A stretch of 64,000 bases of DNA. It comes from Mycolicibacterium neoaurum ATCC 25795 (GTDB lineage Bacteria; Actinomycetota; Actinomycetes; Mycobacteriales; Mycobacteriaceae). This document shows, piece after piece, positions 1-8,610 of this stretch. The notes under the pieces were generated by a model. It did no database searches, was not told the origin of the DNA, and was given only the letters and a program-made list of their open reading frames with translations. Each line of letters begins with the position of its first letter. Position 1 is the stretch's first letter. The stretch lies in contig NZ_JMDW01000005.1 of NCBI RefSeq assembly GCF_000691525.1, forward strand, positions 124,001 through 188,000, given 5' to 3'. The position numbers and the translations under genes were made by a program.

Positions 1-1
1 C

Positions 2-943
2 TGCTGCGGTCTGGTCGGTCTCAAACCCGGCCGCGGCCTCACCCCGATGGGCCCGGCCAGCGGTGAGTCGATGCACGGTTCGGCCGTGCAGGGTGTCGTG
101 TCGCGCAGCGTCCGCGATTCCGCGGCGATGCTCGACGTCATCGCCGGCGGCGAACCATTCGGCCCCTACTCGCCGGCCCCGGCCGCGGCGCCGTACGCAT
201 CGGTTGTGGGGCGCGACCCCGGCAGGTTGCGCATCGGAGTGCGCGTCCCGGCCGCCATCACCCCGCATCCACACCGAGAGGCGTACGCCGCGGTGGAGAA
301 GACCGTCGAGACGCTCACCGCACTCGGCCACCATGTGCAGGAGTTGCCCGAGGCGCCCTTCGACGATGCCGCCCTGGCTCGCGACTTCCTGCTGACCTGG
401 TTCGTCTACCTGGCCTGGGAGGTCGACGAGGCCAAGCGCGTCACCGGCTGCGGTGACGAGATGTTCGAACAGGACACCCTGATCATGGCCGCGCTCGGAC
501 GCGCCACCAGCGGCGTGGATTACGTCGACGCGGTGCAACGCCGCCACGAGCACACCCGCCGGCTCAGCACCTTCTTCGAGAGCCACGACCTGCTGCTGAC
601 GCCGACGCTGGCGACGCCTCCGCCGCGCATCGGCGAGTTCGATCTGCCCGTTGCGCTGCAGCGCGGCGCCGATCTACTACTGAAGACCCGTACCGCAAAA
701 CTGCTGCGCTACACCAAGATCGTGGACGATATGGTCGACAAGAATCTCGGCTGGGTGCCCTACACGCAGCTGGCCAACATCACCGGCCGGCCCGCCATCA
801 CGCTGCCGCTGCACTGGACCGTGGACGGGCTACCCCTGGGTGTGCAGTTCGTCGCGCCGCTGGCCGGCGAGTCCCTGCTGCTGACGTTGGCCGCCCAGTT
901 GGAGCAGGCGCTGCCGTGGGCCGATCGAGTGGCCCCGCTCTAA
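2..943 (+). CDS. Amidase, C-terminal part (5' end outside window)
   Basis: The frame is open from base 2 and enters in the glycine-rich amidase-signature core ([11 protein letters not shown]), so the gene starts upstream and the catalytic Lys and the first Ser of the Ser-Ser-Lys triad lie outside the window. The C-terminal end carries the typical [10 protein letters not shown] and [11 protein letters not shown] segments of amidase-signature enzymes, which hydrolyse amide bonds of small amides or Glu-tRNA(Gln) intermediates. Nothing here fixes the substrate. It converges on cysA; the TAA stop of this gene and the TAG stop of cysA overlap by two bases. Confidence 0.9.
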   Translation, partial: CCGLVGLKPGRGLTPMGPASGESMHGSAVQGVVSRSVRDSAAMLDVIAGGEPFGPYSPAPAAAPYASVVGRDPGRLRIGVRVPAAITPHPHREAYAAVEKTVETLTALGHHVQELPEAPFDDAALARDFLLTWFVYLAWEVDEAKRVTGCGDEMFEQDTLIMAALGRATSGVDYVDAVQRRHEHTRRLSTFFESHDLLLTPTLATPPPRIGEFDLPVALQRGADLLLKTRTAKLLRYTKIVDDMVDKNLGWVPYTQLANITGRPAITLPLHWTVDGLPLGVQFVAPLAGESLLLTLAAQLEQALPWADRVAPL

Positions 944-1983
944 GCCAACGCGTCAGCGCGAACCTCTGCGCTCTGCAGCTCACCGGCGATCGGCGGGACC
1001 CGGGTCGCCCGCACGTAGACGGTGTCACCGGCACGCAGGCCGAGCGCCTCGGCATCACCGCGGGTGATCTGCGCGGTGAACGGGGTGCCGTTGACCGCGC
1101 TGGTCAGCTCCACCCGTACCTCGAAGCCCAGTGTCACGATCCGGTCGATGGTGGCCTTGGTCACCCCCGTCGACTCGGCAGTGCCGTCACCCGCCGCGAT
1201 GGCCAGATCGGGGTTACGTCCCACGCGGATATCGTGCGGACGCACCAGGATTCCGTTGAGCAACGACACGGTGCCCAGGAAGGACATCACGAACGGGTTG
1301 GCGGGGGCGTCGTACACCTCGGTGGGCGAGCCCACCTGTTCGATGCGTCCCTTGTTCAGCACCGCGATGCGGTCGGCGACATCCAACGCCTCGGCCTGGT
1401 CGTGGGTGACCAACACGGTGGTCACGTGGACGTCGTCGTGCAACCGGCGCAGCCAGGACCGCAGGTCCTCACGGACCTTGGCATCCAGCGCACCGAAGGG
1501 CTCGTCGAGCAGCAGCACCTCGGGATCGACGGCCAGCGCCCTGGCCAGCGCCATCCGCTGGCGCTGCCCGCCGGACAGCTGTGCGGGATAACGGTTCTGG
1601 AAACCGGCGAGGCCGACGACCTCGAGCAGGTTGTCGACCTTCTCCTTGATCTCGTTCTTCGGCTTCTTGCGGATGGACAACCCGAACGCCACGTTGTCGC
1701 GCACGGTGAGGTGCTTGAACGCGGCATAGTGCTGGAACACGAAGCCGATACCGCGCTTCTGCGGCGGCACGCCCGTCACGTCGCGGCCGTTGATGGTGAT
1801 CGACCCGGTATCGGGCTGGTCGAGACCCGCGATGGCACGCAGCAGCGTCGACTTGCCCGAGCCGCTGGGCCCCAGCAACGCGGTCAGCGAACCCTTGGGC
1901 ACCACGAAGTCGATATTGTCCAGGGCCGCGAAGTCACCGTAGTGCTTGTTCGCGCCCTTCACCGTGATCGCGGTTTCGCTCAT
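940..1983 (-). CDS. cysA: Sulfate/thiosulfate ABC transporter ATPase CysA
   Basis: ATPase subunit driving sulfate and thiosulfate import through CysT-CysW. The 347-residue protein has Walker [10 protein letters not shown] at about residues 38-46, signature LSGGQ at 136-140, Walker B LLLDEP at 157-162 and the [11 protein letters not shown] switch region, followed by a C-terminal TOBE-like domain ([13 protein letters not shown]) typical of CysA. I chose the ATG at 1983 (MSETAITV), preceded by GGAGACCGACCG, over an upstream in-frame Met that would overlap cysW. Last gene of subI-cysT-cysW-cysA, the same order as in M. tuberculosis. Confidence in function is high from both sequence and context. 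Confidence 0.96.
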   Translation of the reverse strand: MSETAITVKGANKHYGDFAALDNIDFVVPKGSLTALLGPSGSGKSTLLRAIAGLDQPDTGSITINGRDVTGVPPQKRGIGFVFQHYAAFKHLTVRDNVAFGLSIRKKPKNEIKEKVDNLLEVVGLAGFQNRYPAQLSGGQRQRMALARALAVDPEVLLLDEPFGALDAKVREDLRSWLRRLHDDVHVTTVLVTHDQAEALDVADRIAVLNKGRIEQVGSPTEVYDAPANPFVMSFLGTVSLLNGILVRPHDIRVGRNPDLAIAAGDGTAESTGVTKATIDRIVTLGFEVRVELTSAVNGTPFTAQITRGDAEALGLRAGDTVYVRATRVPPIAGELQSAEVRADALA

Positions 1984-1996
1984 CGGTCGGTCTCCT

Positions 1997-2815
1997 TCAG
2001 TCCTCAGTCTTGACGCGCGAACGTTGAGCGTCAAACAAAATCTGCGCCACCAGGACGATCAGCGCGACGGCCATCAGTACGACCGAGATGGTGTAGGCGC
2101 CGTAGGGATTGCCCAGGGTGTATCGGTCGTGCACCAGCAGCGTCAGCGTCTGCGACTGCCCGGGCAGATTCGACGAGACCATCAGCACGGCGCCGAACTC
2201 CCCGAGCGTGCGGGCCACGGTCAGCACCACCCCGTAGGTCAGCCCCCATCGGATCGAGGGCAGGGTGACCCGCCAGAAGATCTGCCACCAATTGGCACCG
2301 AGGGTGGCCGCGGCCTCCTCCTGATCGGTGCCCACCTCGTGCAGCACCGGCTCGACCTCGCGGATGACGAACGGGATGGTCACGAACAGGCTGGCCAGCA
2401 CGATGCCGGGGAACCCGAAGATGATCTTCAATCCCCAACTGTTCTCCACGAACCCGAACAACCCGGCACTGCCCCACAAGACGATCAGCGCCACACCGAT
2501 GACCACCGGCGATACCGCGAAGGGCAGGTCGATCGCGGCCTGTAGCGCGTTCTTGCCGCGGAACTTTCGCCGCGCCAACACGATTGCCGTGGGCACCCCG
2601 AACACGACGTTCAACGGCACCACGATCGCCACCACCAGCAGGGACAGCGACAGCGCGGACTGTGCTGCCGGGGTCGATATCGAAGCGAAGAACTCGCCGA
2701 TGCCCGGCGCGAACGCCCGCCACAGGATGGCCCCGAGCGGCACCACCAGCAACGCCACGATGTACAGCGACGCGATGAGTCGCAGGATCAGCCGGGTGGA
2801 CCGGGACAGCGTCAT
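1997..2815 (-). CDS. cysW: Sulfate ABC transporter permease CysW
   Basis: Inner-membrane permease of the sulfate importer, 272 residues with about six hydrophobic segments. The [21 protein letters not shown] segment is the EAA loop that contacts the ATPase. The start is the ATG at 2815 (MTLSRSTRL), which overlaps the cysT stop as ATGA, so the two permeases are probably translationally coupled; a longer upstream frame would run inside cysT. The binding-protein-dependent transport fold and the neighbour cysA 14 bases downstream fix the identification. Confidence 0.95.
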   Translation of the reverse strand: MTLSRSTRLILRLIASLYIVALLVVPLGAILWRAFAPGIGEFFASISTPAAQSALSLSLLVVAIVVPLNVVFGVPTAIVLARRKFRGKNALQAAIDLPFAVSPVVIGVALIVLWGSAGLFGFVENSWGLKIIFGFPGIVLASLFVTIPFVIREVEPVLHEVGTDQEEAAATLGANWWQIFWRVTLPSIRWGLTYGVVLTVARTLGEFGAVLMVSSNLPGQSQTLTLLVHDRYTLGNPYGAYTISVVLMAVALIVLVAQILFDAQRSRVKTED

Positions 2816-3684
2816 CGGGCCGACTCCTCCCGCTTCGCGGCCCGCGCACCGAAATAGCGCAGGATGAACAGCACCACGAAGGAGATCAGCAGCAGCACGA
2901 TCGAGATCGCCGCCGCGCCGACCCGATCGTCGTTCTCGATCAGGGTGCGTATCCACTGCGAGGACACCTCGGTCTCACCGGGGATGGCGCCGCCGATGAG
3001 CACGATCGAGCCGAACTCGCCGATGGCGCGGGAAAACGCCAGTCCGGCCCCGGACAACAGGGCCGGAGCCAGTGCGGGCAGGATCACCCTGACGAATATC
3101 GTGAGGTTGTTGGCGCCCAGCGAGGCCGCGGCCTCCTCCACCTCATGGTCCAGCTCGAGCAACACCGGTTGCACGGCGCGCACCACGAACGGCAGCGTCA
3201 CGAAGGCCAGCGCAAGCGCCACGCCCCAGGACGTGTGCTGGATGTGGATGCCCACCGGGCTGCCCGGTCCGTACAGCGAGAGCAGCACCAGGCTCGCCAC
3301 GATCGTCGGCAGCGCGAACGGCAGGTCGATGATGGCGTCGACGACCCGCTTGAACGGGAAGTCGTCGCGCACCAGGACGAAGGCGATCAGCAGCCCGAAG
3401 ACCACGTTGAGCAGGGTCACGCCGATCGAGATGGTCAGCGTCACCCGGAACGAGGCCAGCGCCGACGGTGAGGACACCGCCGACCAGAATGCCGACCAGC
3501 CGCCCTCGGCCGATGTCACCACGATCGCCGCCAGCGGCAACAGCACGATCAGCGACAACCACAGCACCGCCACCCCGACCTGCAGGGTGGCGCCGCTGGG
3601 GCGCGGCGACAATCTCCGCGGGGCAGGCTGGCCGCCCGGAGCAAGCTCCGGACGGCTCGCCTCCGGATTCGACTGAATCGTCAT
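2812..3684 (-). CDS. cysT: Sulfate ABC transporter permease CysT
   Basis: Second permease of the sulfate/thiosulfate importer, 290 residues. A Pro-rich cytoplasmic N-terminus of about 40 residues precedes the first membrane segment; the EEAAASLGANNLTIFVRVILP loop is the coupling helix to CysA. It follows subI by about 33 bases and shares an ATGA overlap with cysW. The LALAFVTLPFVVRAVQPVLLELD block is typical of CysT/CysU. Confidence 0.95.
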   Translation of the reverse strand: MTIQSNPEASRPELAPGGQPAPRRLSPRPSGATLQVGVAVLWLSLIVLLPLAAIVVTSAEGGWSAFWSAVSSPSALASFRVTLTISIGVTLLNVVFGLLIAFVLVRDDFPFKRVVDAIIDLPFALPTIVASLVLLSLYGPGSPVGIHIQHTSWGVALALAFVTLPFVVRAVQPVLLELDHEVEEAAASLGANNLTIFVRVILPALAPALLSGAGLAFSRAIGEFGSIVLIGGAIPGETEVSSQWIRTLIENDDRVGAAAISIVLLLISFVVLFILRYFGARAAKREESAR

Positions 3685-3717
3685 GTGCGAATCGCTTCGT
3701 CTCTCGCCCGGTACTGC

Positions 3718-4740
3718 CTAACCGGTGGCCTGCTTGTAGATCTTGGTGATCTCGCCGTTGTCCTTGTCGAACAGCTGCGGGTCGACCTTCGACCAGCCGC
3801 CCAGGTCGGCGATGGTCCACAACTTCTCCGGTGCCGGGAACTTGTCGGCGAAGTCCGCGGCGACGGCCGGATCGACCGGGCGGAAGCCCGCCTCGGCCCA
3901 GACCTTCTGCGCTTCCGGGGTGTACTGGAAGTTGACGAAGTCGGTGGCCTTGTCCAGGTGCTTGCTGGTGTTGACCACGGCGACGGGATTCTCGATCTTG
4001 AAGGTCTGCGGCGGGTTCACGTGTTCGAGGTCGTAGTGCAGGGCCTCGTTCTCGTAAGCCAGCAGCACGTCGCCGGTGCCCTGCCGGAACACATCGGTGG
4101 CCTCACGTCCCGAGCCGGGACGCAACTTGACGTGCTGGGTCACCAGTTCCTGGACGTAGGCGATACCGGCGGCGTGATCCTGACCGCCGTTGCTCTTGGC
4201 CGCATACGGGGCCAGTAGGTTCCATTTGGCAGATCCCGAGCTCAACGGGCTCGGTGTGATGACCTCGACACCGGGCTTCAGCAGATCATCCCAGTCGCGA
4301 ATGTTCTTCGGGTTGCCGGGACGGACGGCGAAGGTGACCAGCGATCCGAAGGGCACACCCTTCTGGGCGCCCGCGTTCCAGTCCTCGTCGACCAGGCCGG
4401 CCTTCACCAGCCGGGTGATATCGGGCTCGACGGAGAAGTTCACGACATCGGCGGGCTTGCCGGACTCGACACCACGGGATTGGTCACCGGATGCGCCGTA
4501 GGACGCCGTGACCCCGACACCCTTGCCTTCCTCGGTCCCGGCGAAGACGGGAGCCACCTTGGACCAGCCCGGCTCGGGTACTGCGTAGGCCACCAGCGTC
4601 AGGGTGGTGTCGGCGTCGGGGCTGTTGCCGCCGCCGGCGACATCGCTGGCACCACCGCCGCAGGCCGCGAGCAGGGTGGTGGACAGGGCCAGCGCGGTGA
4701 GGGCGCTCAGACGTTTGGCGGTTCTTCCGGGGTTGCGCAT
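3718..4740 (-). CDS. subI: Sulfate-binding lipoprotein SubI
   Basis: Periplasmic sulfate-binding component, 340 residues. The N-terminus has arginines, a hydrophobic stretch and a lipobox LLAAC with the lipidated Cys at residue 27, so it is a membrane-anchored lipoprotein. VAYAVPEPGWSKVAPVF, SYGASGDQSRGV and the FRQGTGDVLLAYENEA region are typical of the sulfate/thiosulfate-binding family. A GGAAAGG ribosome site precedes the ATG. It heads the transporter operon and sits 120 bases downstream of a Cys-Cys-Cys-terminated leader ORF (4860-4952), which implies cysteine-responsive control. Confidence 0.95.
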   Translation of the reverse strand: MRNPGRTAKRLSALTALALSTTLLAACGGGASDVAGGGNSPDADTTLTLVAYAVPEPGWSKVAPVFAGTEEGKGVGVTASYGASGDQSRGVESGKPADVVNFSVEPDITRLVKAGLVDEDWNAGAQKGVPFGSLVTFAVRPGNPKNIRDWDDLLKPGVEVITPSPLSSGSAKWNLLAPYAAKSNGGQDHAAGIAYVQELVTQHVKLRPGSGREATDVFRQGTGDVLLAYENEALHYDLEHVNPPQTFKIENPVAVVNTSKHLDKATDFVNFQYTPEAQKVWAEAGFRPVDPAVAADFADKFPAPEKLWTIADLGGWSKVDPQLFDKDNGEITKIYKQATG

Positions 4741-4859
4741 CGATGACCTTTCCAGGGCGGGATTGGGGCAGGGCTGCCGTCTACACGGAAAGGTGATGGA
4801 AGGGTGCGCGACGGGGACCTCATGCCGCTACCAACGCCGAACCGCAGACGGGTGTGGTT

Positions 4860-4952
4860 TCAGCGACAACAACAGACATCGGCGACAGCGGAAAAACCCA
4901 CGGCAATGAGGGCCAAGACATGGCCGCTCTTGTTGCCGGACGCTGCGCGCAT
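4860..4952 (-). CDS. Leaderless polycysteine leader ORF of the sulfate transporter operon
   Basis: A 30-codon ORF begins with ATG at 4952 (MRAASGNKSG...) and ends ...VADVCCCR-stop, so three consecutive TGT codons sit just before the final Arg and stop. A TANNNT -10 box (TACTCT, 4960-4965) ends exactly 7 bases before the ATG, so the transcript should begin at the A of the start codon. Leaderless ORFs with Cys runs at the end are known in M. smegmatis upstream of sulfur-assimilation genes, where ribosome stalling at low cysteine relieves repression of the downstream gene. A second short ORF (ATG at 4879, stop at 4820) overlaps the Cys run in another frame. Existence and position are seen; the regulatory role is inferred by class. 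Confidence 0.8.
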   Translation of the reverse strand: MRAASGNKSGHVLALIAVGFSAVADVCCCR

Positions 4953-4959
4953 GGCCGGA

Positions 4960-4965
4960 AGAGTA
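4960..4965 (-). promoter_or_regulatory. -10 box of the subI leader transcript
   Basis: TACTCT on the minus strand fits the mycobacterial TANNNT -10 pattern and lies 7 bases from the leader ATG at 4952, the spacing expected for a leaderless transcript. No convincing -35 is visible. Confidence 0.5.
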
Positions 4966-4993
4966 TCAGAATCGCGAGGTGGCGCTTGCCGAG

Positions 4994-5026
4994 CAGCTAT
5001 CGGGCAGCTATCGGGCAGCTATCGGG
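4994..5026. repeat. Three perfect 11-bp tandem repeats
   Basis: The unit CAGCTATCGGG occurs three times without interruption, followed by a partial fourth (CTAT). On the minus strand it covers the end and the TAG stop of the 27-28-codon membrane ORF and the region just before the subI leader promoter. Because 11 is not a multiple of 3, a change in copy number would alter the reading frame after the stop only, or the promoter spacing. Confidence 0.9.
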
Positions 5027-5105
5027 CTATGAACCACATGACGATGACCAGGATCACCAGCGCGACCAGCGCCAGGGTCACCCGCGAGCGGGGCATCTGG
5101 TTCAC
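5019..5105 (-). CDS. Very small single-pass membrane protein, coupled to the upstream gene
   Basis: A 28-codon ORF from GTG at 5105 (or ATG at 5096) to TAG at 5019. It reads VNQMPRSRVTL then ALVALVILVIVMWFIAR: basic N-terminus, one strongly hydrophobic helix and a C-terminal Arg. The GTG overlaps the TGA of the 5102-5296 gene (GTGA), so the two are probably co-translated. It sits where M. tuberculosis has the small ORFs Rv2401/Rv2401A, but I cannot align them here. Function unknown; a membrane-anchored partner of the upstream 64-residue protein or of the sulfate transporter is a guess from context. Confidence 0.6.
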   Translation of the reverse strand: MNQMPRSRVTLALVALVILVIVMWFIAR

Positions 5106-5296
5106 GACGGCTCCTGCTCTTCGTGGCGGGCCTTGCGCAGTACCTTGATGCCGTTACCGAGCGCTCCGTCGAGCACGACGGCGGTCCCCAGTGCCAGGAG
5201 TAGGACCACCGGCATCACGATGGCGGTCTGGGCGACGAACCCGAGGCCCGACAGCCACAGTTCGACACCGTCCCACCAACTCAGGAAATCGCCCAT
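5102..5296 (-). CDS. Small membrane protein of unknown function (Rv2401A-like position)
   Basis: A 64-residue protein starting at ATG 5296 (MGDFLSWWDGVELWL); a GTG at 5305 is an alternative. An amphipathic Trp-rich N-terminus is followed by one or two membrane segments (FVAQTAIVMPVVLLLALGTA) and a charged tail (RKARHEEQEPS). It lies between the divergent FAD monooxygenase (starts at 5326) and the sulfate transporter, the position of Rv2401A in M. tuberculosis. Start-stop overlap with the next 28-codon ORF suggests a two-peptide membrane unit. Confidence 0.6.
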   Translation of the reverse strand: MGDFLSWWDGVELWLSGLGFVAQTAIVMPVVLLLALGTAVVLDGALGNGIKVLRKARHEEQEPS

Positions 5297-5325
5297 CCGT
5301 CCCACAGTAGTGCCAGGATGAAACG

Positions 5326-6558
5326 GTGCCGAAGGCCCCGCAGGATGCCCCCACCACCGGATGCGCGATCGTCGGCGGCGGGCCCGCGGGGATGATGCTG
5401 GGGCTGCTGCTGGCCAGGGCCGGCGTGCAGGTCACGGTGCTGGAGAAACACGAGGACTTCCTGCGTGACTTCCGCGGTGACACGGTGCACGCCAGCACCC
5501 TGCGCATGCTCGACGAACTCGGCCTCGGCGCGCGCTTCGCAGAAGTACCGCACCGGATGATCGAGTCCCTCGAGCTCAAGGTCCAGGGTGTCCCGGTCCA
5601 GGTCGACCTGCGCCACCTGCCGGGAGCACACCAGCACATCGCCCTGGTGCCGCAGTGGGACTTCCTCGAACTGCTGGCCGCGGCCGCCGCGCAGGAGCCG
5701 ACCTTCACTCTGCTCCGCAGCTGCGAGGTGCTCGGCCCGCTGATGACCGGCAGCTCGGTCTCCGGGGTCCGCTACCGCGACGCCGCCGGGGCGATCCGTG
5801 AACTGCGGGCCCCGCTGACGGTGGCCTGCGATGGCCGTGGCTCGACGCTGCGCGACGCAATAGGGTTGACACCCAAGCGCTTTGGGGCGCCGATGGATGT
5901 GTGGTGGTTCCGGGTCCCCCGTCACGACAACGACCCGGCCGGGCTGGCCGGGGCGATGGGCCGAGGCCATATGATGGCGATGATCGACCGCGGGGACTAC
6001 TACCAGTGCGCCTTCGTCATTCCCAAGGGATCCGATGCGGCCCTCCGTGCGGAGGGAATCGAGTCGTTGTACCGTCGGGTCACCGATGTGGTGCCGTGGG
6101 TCGCCGACCGCATCGCAACGGTCGCCTCGTTCGACGATGTCAAACTGCTCGACGTGCAGCTGGATCGGCTGCCGCGCTGGTATACCGACGGCGCGCTGAT
6201 CATCGGTGACGCGGCCCACGCCATGTCACCGGTGGGCGGCGTCGGGATCAACCTGGCGGTCGCCGACGCGGTGGCGGCCGCCCGCCTGCTCGCCGACCCG
6301 CTACGCACCGGCTCGGTGCCCGCCAAAGTGCTCCGGCGCGTGCAGATCCGCCGGTGGCTGCCGACCGTCATCATCCAGAGCGTGCAGCGGATGGTGCACA
6401 ACCGGGTGATCGCCGTCGCCGTCTCCGGAACCGGCCCCGATCGGCCGCCCGCAGCGGTTCGGCTGGTCAGCCGGGTTCCGATGCTGCGCAGGATCATCGG
6501 TTACGGAGTTGCCATCGGGCCACTTCCCGAGCACATACCTGCCTACGCGCGGCGCTGA
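5326..6558 (+). CDS. FAD-dependent aromatic-type monooxygenase (UbiH/PHBH class)
   Basis: Group A flavoprotein monooxygenase, 410 residues, GTG start. Residues 15-26 (IVGGGPAGMMLG) are the Rossmann FAD-binding motif, followed by the acidic end of strand 2 (VLEKHEDF); VACDGRGSTLRDAIGL is the DG motif and GDAAHAMSPVGGVGINLAVADA is the GD motif that contacts the flavin. A C-terminal hydrophobic region is present but no obvious signal peptide. The family hydroxylates phenolic or lipid substrates with NAD(P)H; the substrate cannot be read here. It is divergent from the small membrane ORFs and sits upstream of the trehalase. Confidence 0.9.
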   Translation: MPKAPQDAPTTGCAIVGGGPAGMMLGLLLARAGVQVTVLEKHEDFLRDFRGDTVHASTLRMLDELGLGARFAEVPHRMIESLELKVQGVPVQVDLRHLPGAHQHIALVPQWDFLELLAAAAAQEPTFTLLRSCEVLGPLMTGSSVSGVRYRDAAGAIRELRAPLTVACDGRGSTLRDAIGLTPKRFGAPMDVWWFRVPRHDNDPAGLAGAMGRGHMMAMIDRGDYYQCAFVIPKGSDAALRAEGIESLYRRVTDVVPWVADRIATVASFDDVKLLDVQLDRLPRWYTDGALIIGDAAHAMSPVGGVGINLAVADAVAAARLLADPLRTGSVPAKVLRRVQIRRWLPTVIIQSVQRMVHNRVIAVAVSGTGPDRPPAAVRLVSRVPMLRRIIGYGVAIGPLPEHIPAYARR

Positions 6559-6600
6559 CGGCCGGGCTCGCGCGACTAGACGTGTGCGCGATCTGGACCG

Positions 6601-8601
6601 ATGATGGGCGGCATGGTTCTGGAACACACCGATCACGATTCGATGCCGACGCCGTTCACCGCGACGGCGCCCATCGCCTACGCACCCACCGGAGCCTTGC
6701 GAAACCCGTTCCCGCCCATCGCGGATTACGGCTTCCTCTCCGACTGTGAGAACACCTGCCTGGTGTCCTCCGCCGGTTCGGTGGAATGGCTGTGCGTCCC
6801 GCGCCCCGACTCCCCCAGCGTGTTCGGTGCCATCCTGGACCGTGGCGCAGGCCACTTCCGGTTGAGCCCCTACGGCGTCTCGGTGCCCTCGGCACGGCGT
6901 TACCTGCCGGGCAGCCTCATCATGGAGACCACCTGGCAGACCCACACCGGCTGGATGATCGTGCGCGACGCCCTGGTGATGGGACCGTGGCATGACACCG
7001 AGACCCGGTCGCGCACCCACCGCCGGACCCCCACCGACTGGGATGCCGAGCACATCCTGCTACGTACGGTGCGCTGCGTCAGCGGTGTCGTCGAGCTGGT
7101 GATGAACTGCGAACCGAACTTCGATTACGGGCGCAGCCCGGCCACCTGGGAGTACTCCTCGTCCGCCTACGGTGAGGCGATCGCGCGGGCGAGCAAGGAT
7201 CCCGACGCCAATCCGACCCTGCGGCTGACGACGAACCTGCGCATCGGCCTGGAGGGACACGAGGCGCGCGCCCGCACCCGGCTGACCGAGGGTGACAAGG
7301 TTTTCGTCGCGCTGAGCTGGTCGAAACATCCCGCGCCGCAGAACTTCGAGGAAGCCGCGGACAAGATGTGGAAGACCAGTGAGTCCTGGCGCCAGTGGAT
7401 CAACATCGGCGATTTCCCGGACCACCCGTGGCGGGCCTATCTGCAGCGCAGCGCGTTGACCCTGAAAGGCCTCGTCTACTCCCCGACCGGCGCCCTGTTG
7501 GCCGCCAGCACCACCTCGTTGCCGGAAACCCCGCAGGGCGAACGGAACTGGGATTATCGCTATTCGTGGATCCGGGACTCGACGTTCGCGTTGTGGGGGC
7601 TCTACACCCTCGGCCTGGACCGCGAAGCCGACGATTTCTTCTCCTTCATCGCCGACGTGTCCGGGGCCACCAACGGTGAACGCCACCCGCTGCAGGTGAT
7701 GTACGGCGTCGGCGGGGAGCGCAGCCTGGTCGAGGAGGAGCTCAATCACCTTTCGGGATACGACTATTCGCGACCGGTGCGGATCGGCAACGGCGCCTAC
7801 AATCAGATGCAGCACGATATCTGGGGCACCATGCTCGATTCGGTGTATCTGCACGCCAAGTCGCGTGAGCAGATTCCGGAGGCGCTGTGGCCGGTGTTGA
7901 AGAATCAGGTCGAGGAGACCATCAAACACTGGAAGGAACCCGATCGCGGGATCTGGGAGGTGCGCGGGGAGCCGAAGCACTTCACCTCCAGCAAGATCAT
8001 GTGCTGGGTCGCCATGGACCGCGGGTCCAAATTGGCTGAGCTGCAGGGCGAGAAGTCCTATGCCCAGCAGTGGCGCGAGATCGCCGAGGAGATCAAGGCC
8101 GACATCCTGGCCCACGGCGTGGATTCCCGCGGGGTGCTCACCCAGCGCTACGGTGACGATGCGCTGGACGCGTCGCTGTTGCTGGCGGTGCTGACCCGTT
8201 TCCTGCCTCCCGACGACCCGCGGATCCGGGCCACCGTGATGGCGATCGCCGAGGAGCTCACCGAGGACGGACTGGTACTGCGGTACCGCACCGAGGAGAC
8301 CGACGACGGGCTGTCCGGCGAGGAGGGCACCTTCACCATCTGTTCGTTCTGGCTGGTGTCCGCGCTGGTCGAGATCGGCGAGGTGCGCCGGGCGAAGCGG
8401 CTGTGCGAGCGGTTGTTGTCGTTTGCCAGCTCGCTGCACCTCTACGCCGAGGAGATCGAACCGCGCACCGGCAGGCATCTGGGTAACTTCCCGCAGGCAT
8501 TCACCCATCTCGCGCTGATCAACGCAGTGGTGCACGTGATCCGCGCCGAGGAGGAAGCCGACAGCACCGGGACCTTCCAGCCGGCCAATGCGCCGATGTA
8601 G
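6601..8601 (+). CDS. GH15-family trehalase (Rv2402 type)
   Basis: A 666-residue protein with an N-terminal glucoamylase-like beta domain (IADYGFLSDCENTCLVSSAGSVEWLCVPRPDSPSVFG, broken here only for orientation) and a C-terminal alpha/alpha barrel (ERNWDYRYSWIRDSTFALWGLYTLG, EEGTFTICSFWLVSALVEIG). In GH15 the acids in the WIRD and EEGTF-type motifs are near the catalytic pair. The M. tuberculosis orthologue Rv2402 and its M. smegmatis counterpart are trehalases that split trehalose to glucose. Three in-frame ATGs (6601, 6604, 6613) make the exact start uncertain. No signal peptide, so it acts in the cytoplasm. Confidence 0.9.
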   Translation: MMGGMVLEHTDHDSMPTPFTATAPIAYAPTGALRNPFPPIADYGFLSDCENTCLVSSAGSVEWLCVPRPDSPSVFGAILDRGAGHFRLSPYGVSVPSARRYLPGSLIMETTWQTHTGWMIVRDALVMGPWHDTETRSRTHRRTPTDWDAEHILLRTVRCVSGVVELVMNCEPNFDYGRSPATWEYSSSAYGEAIARASKDPDANPTLRLTTNLRIGLEGHEARARTRLTEGDKVFVALSWSKHPAPQNFEEAADKMWKTSESWRQWINIGDFPDHPWRAYLQRSALTLKGLVYSPTGALLAASTTSLPETPQGERNWDYRYSWIRDSTFALWGLYTLGLDREADDFFSFIADVSGATNGERHPLQVMYGVGGERSLVEEELNHLSGYDYSRPVRIGNGAYNQMQHDIWGTMLDSVYLHAKSREQIPEALWPVLKNQVEETIKHWKEPDRGIWEVRGEPKHFTSSKIMCWVAMDRGSKLAELQGEKSYAQQWREIAEEIKADILAHGVDSRGVLTQRYGDDALDASLLLAVLTRFLPPDDPRIRATVMAIAEELTEDGLVLRYRTEETDDGLSGEEGTFTICSFWLVSALVEIGEVRRAKRLCERLLSFASSLHLYAEEIEPRTGRHLGNFPQAFTHLALINAVVHVIRAEEEADSTGTFQPANAPM

Positions 8602-8610
8602 CGCACCCGG

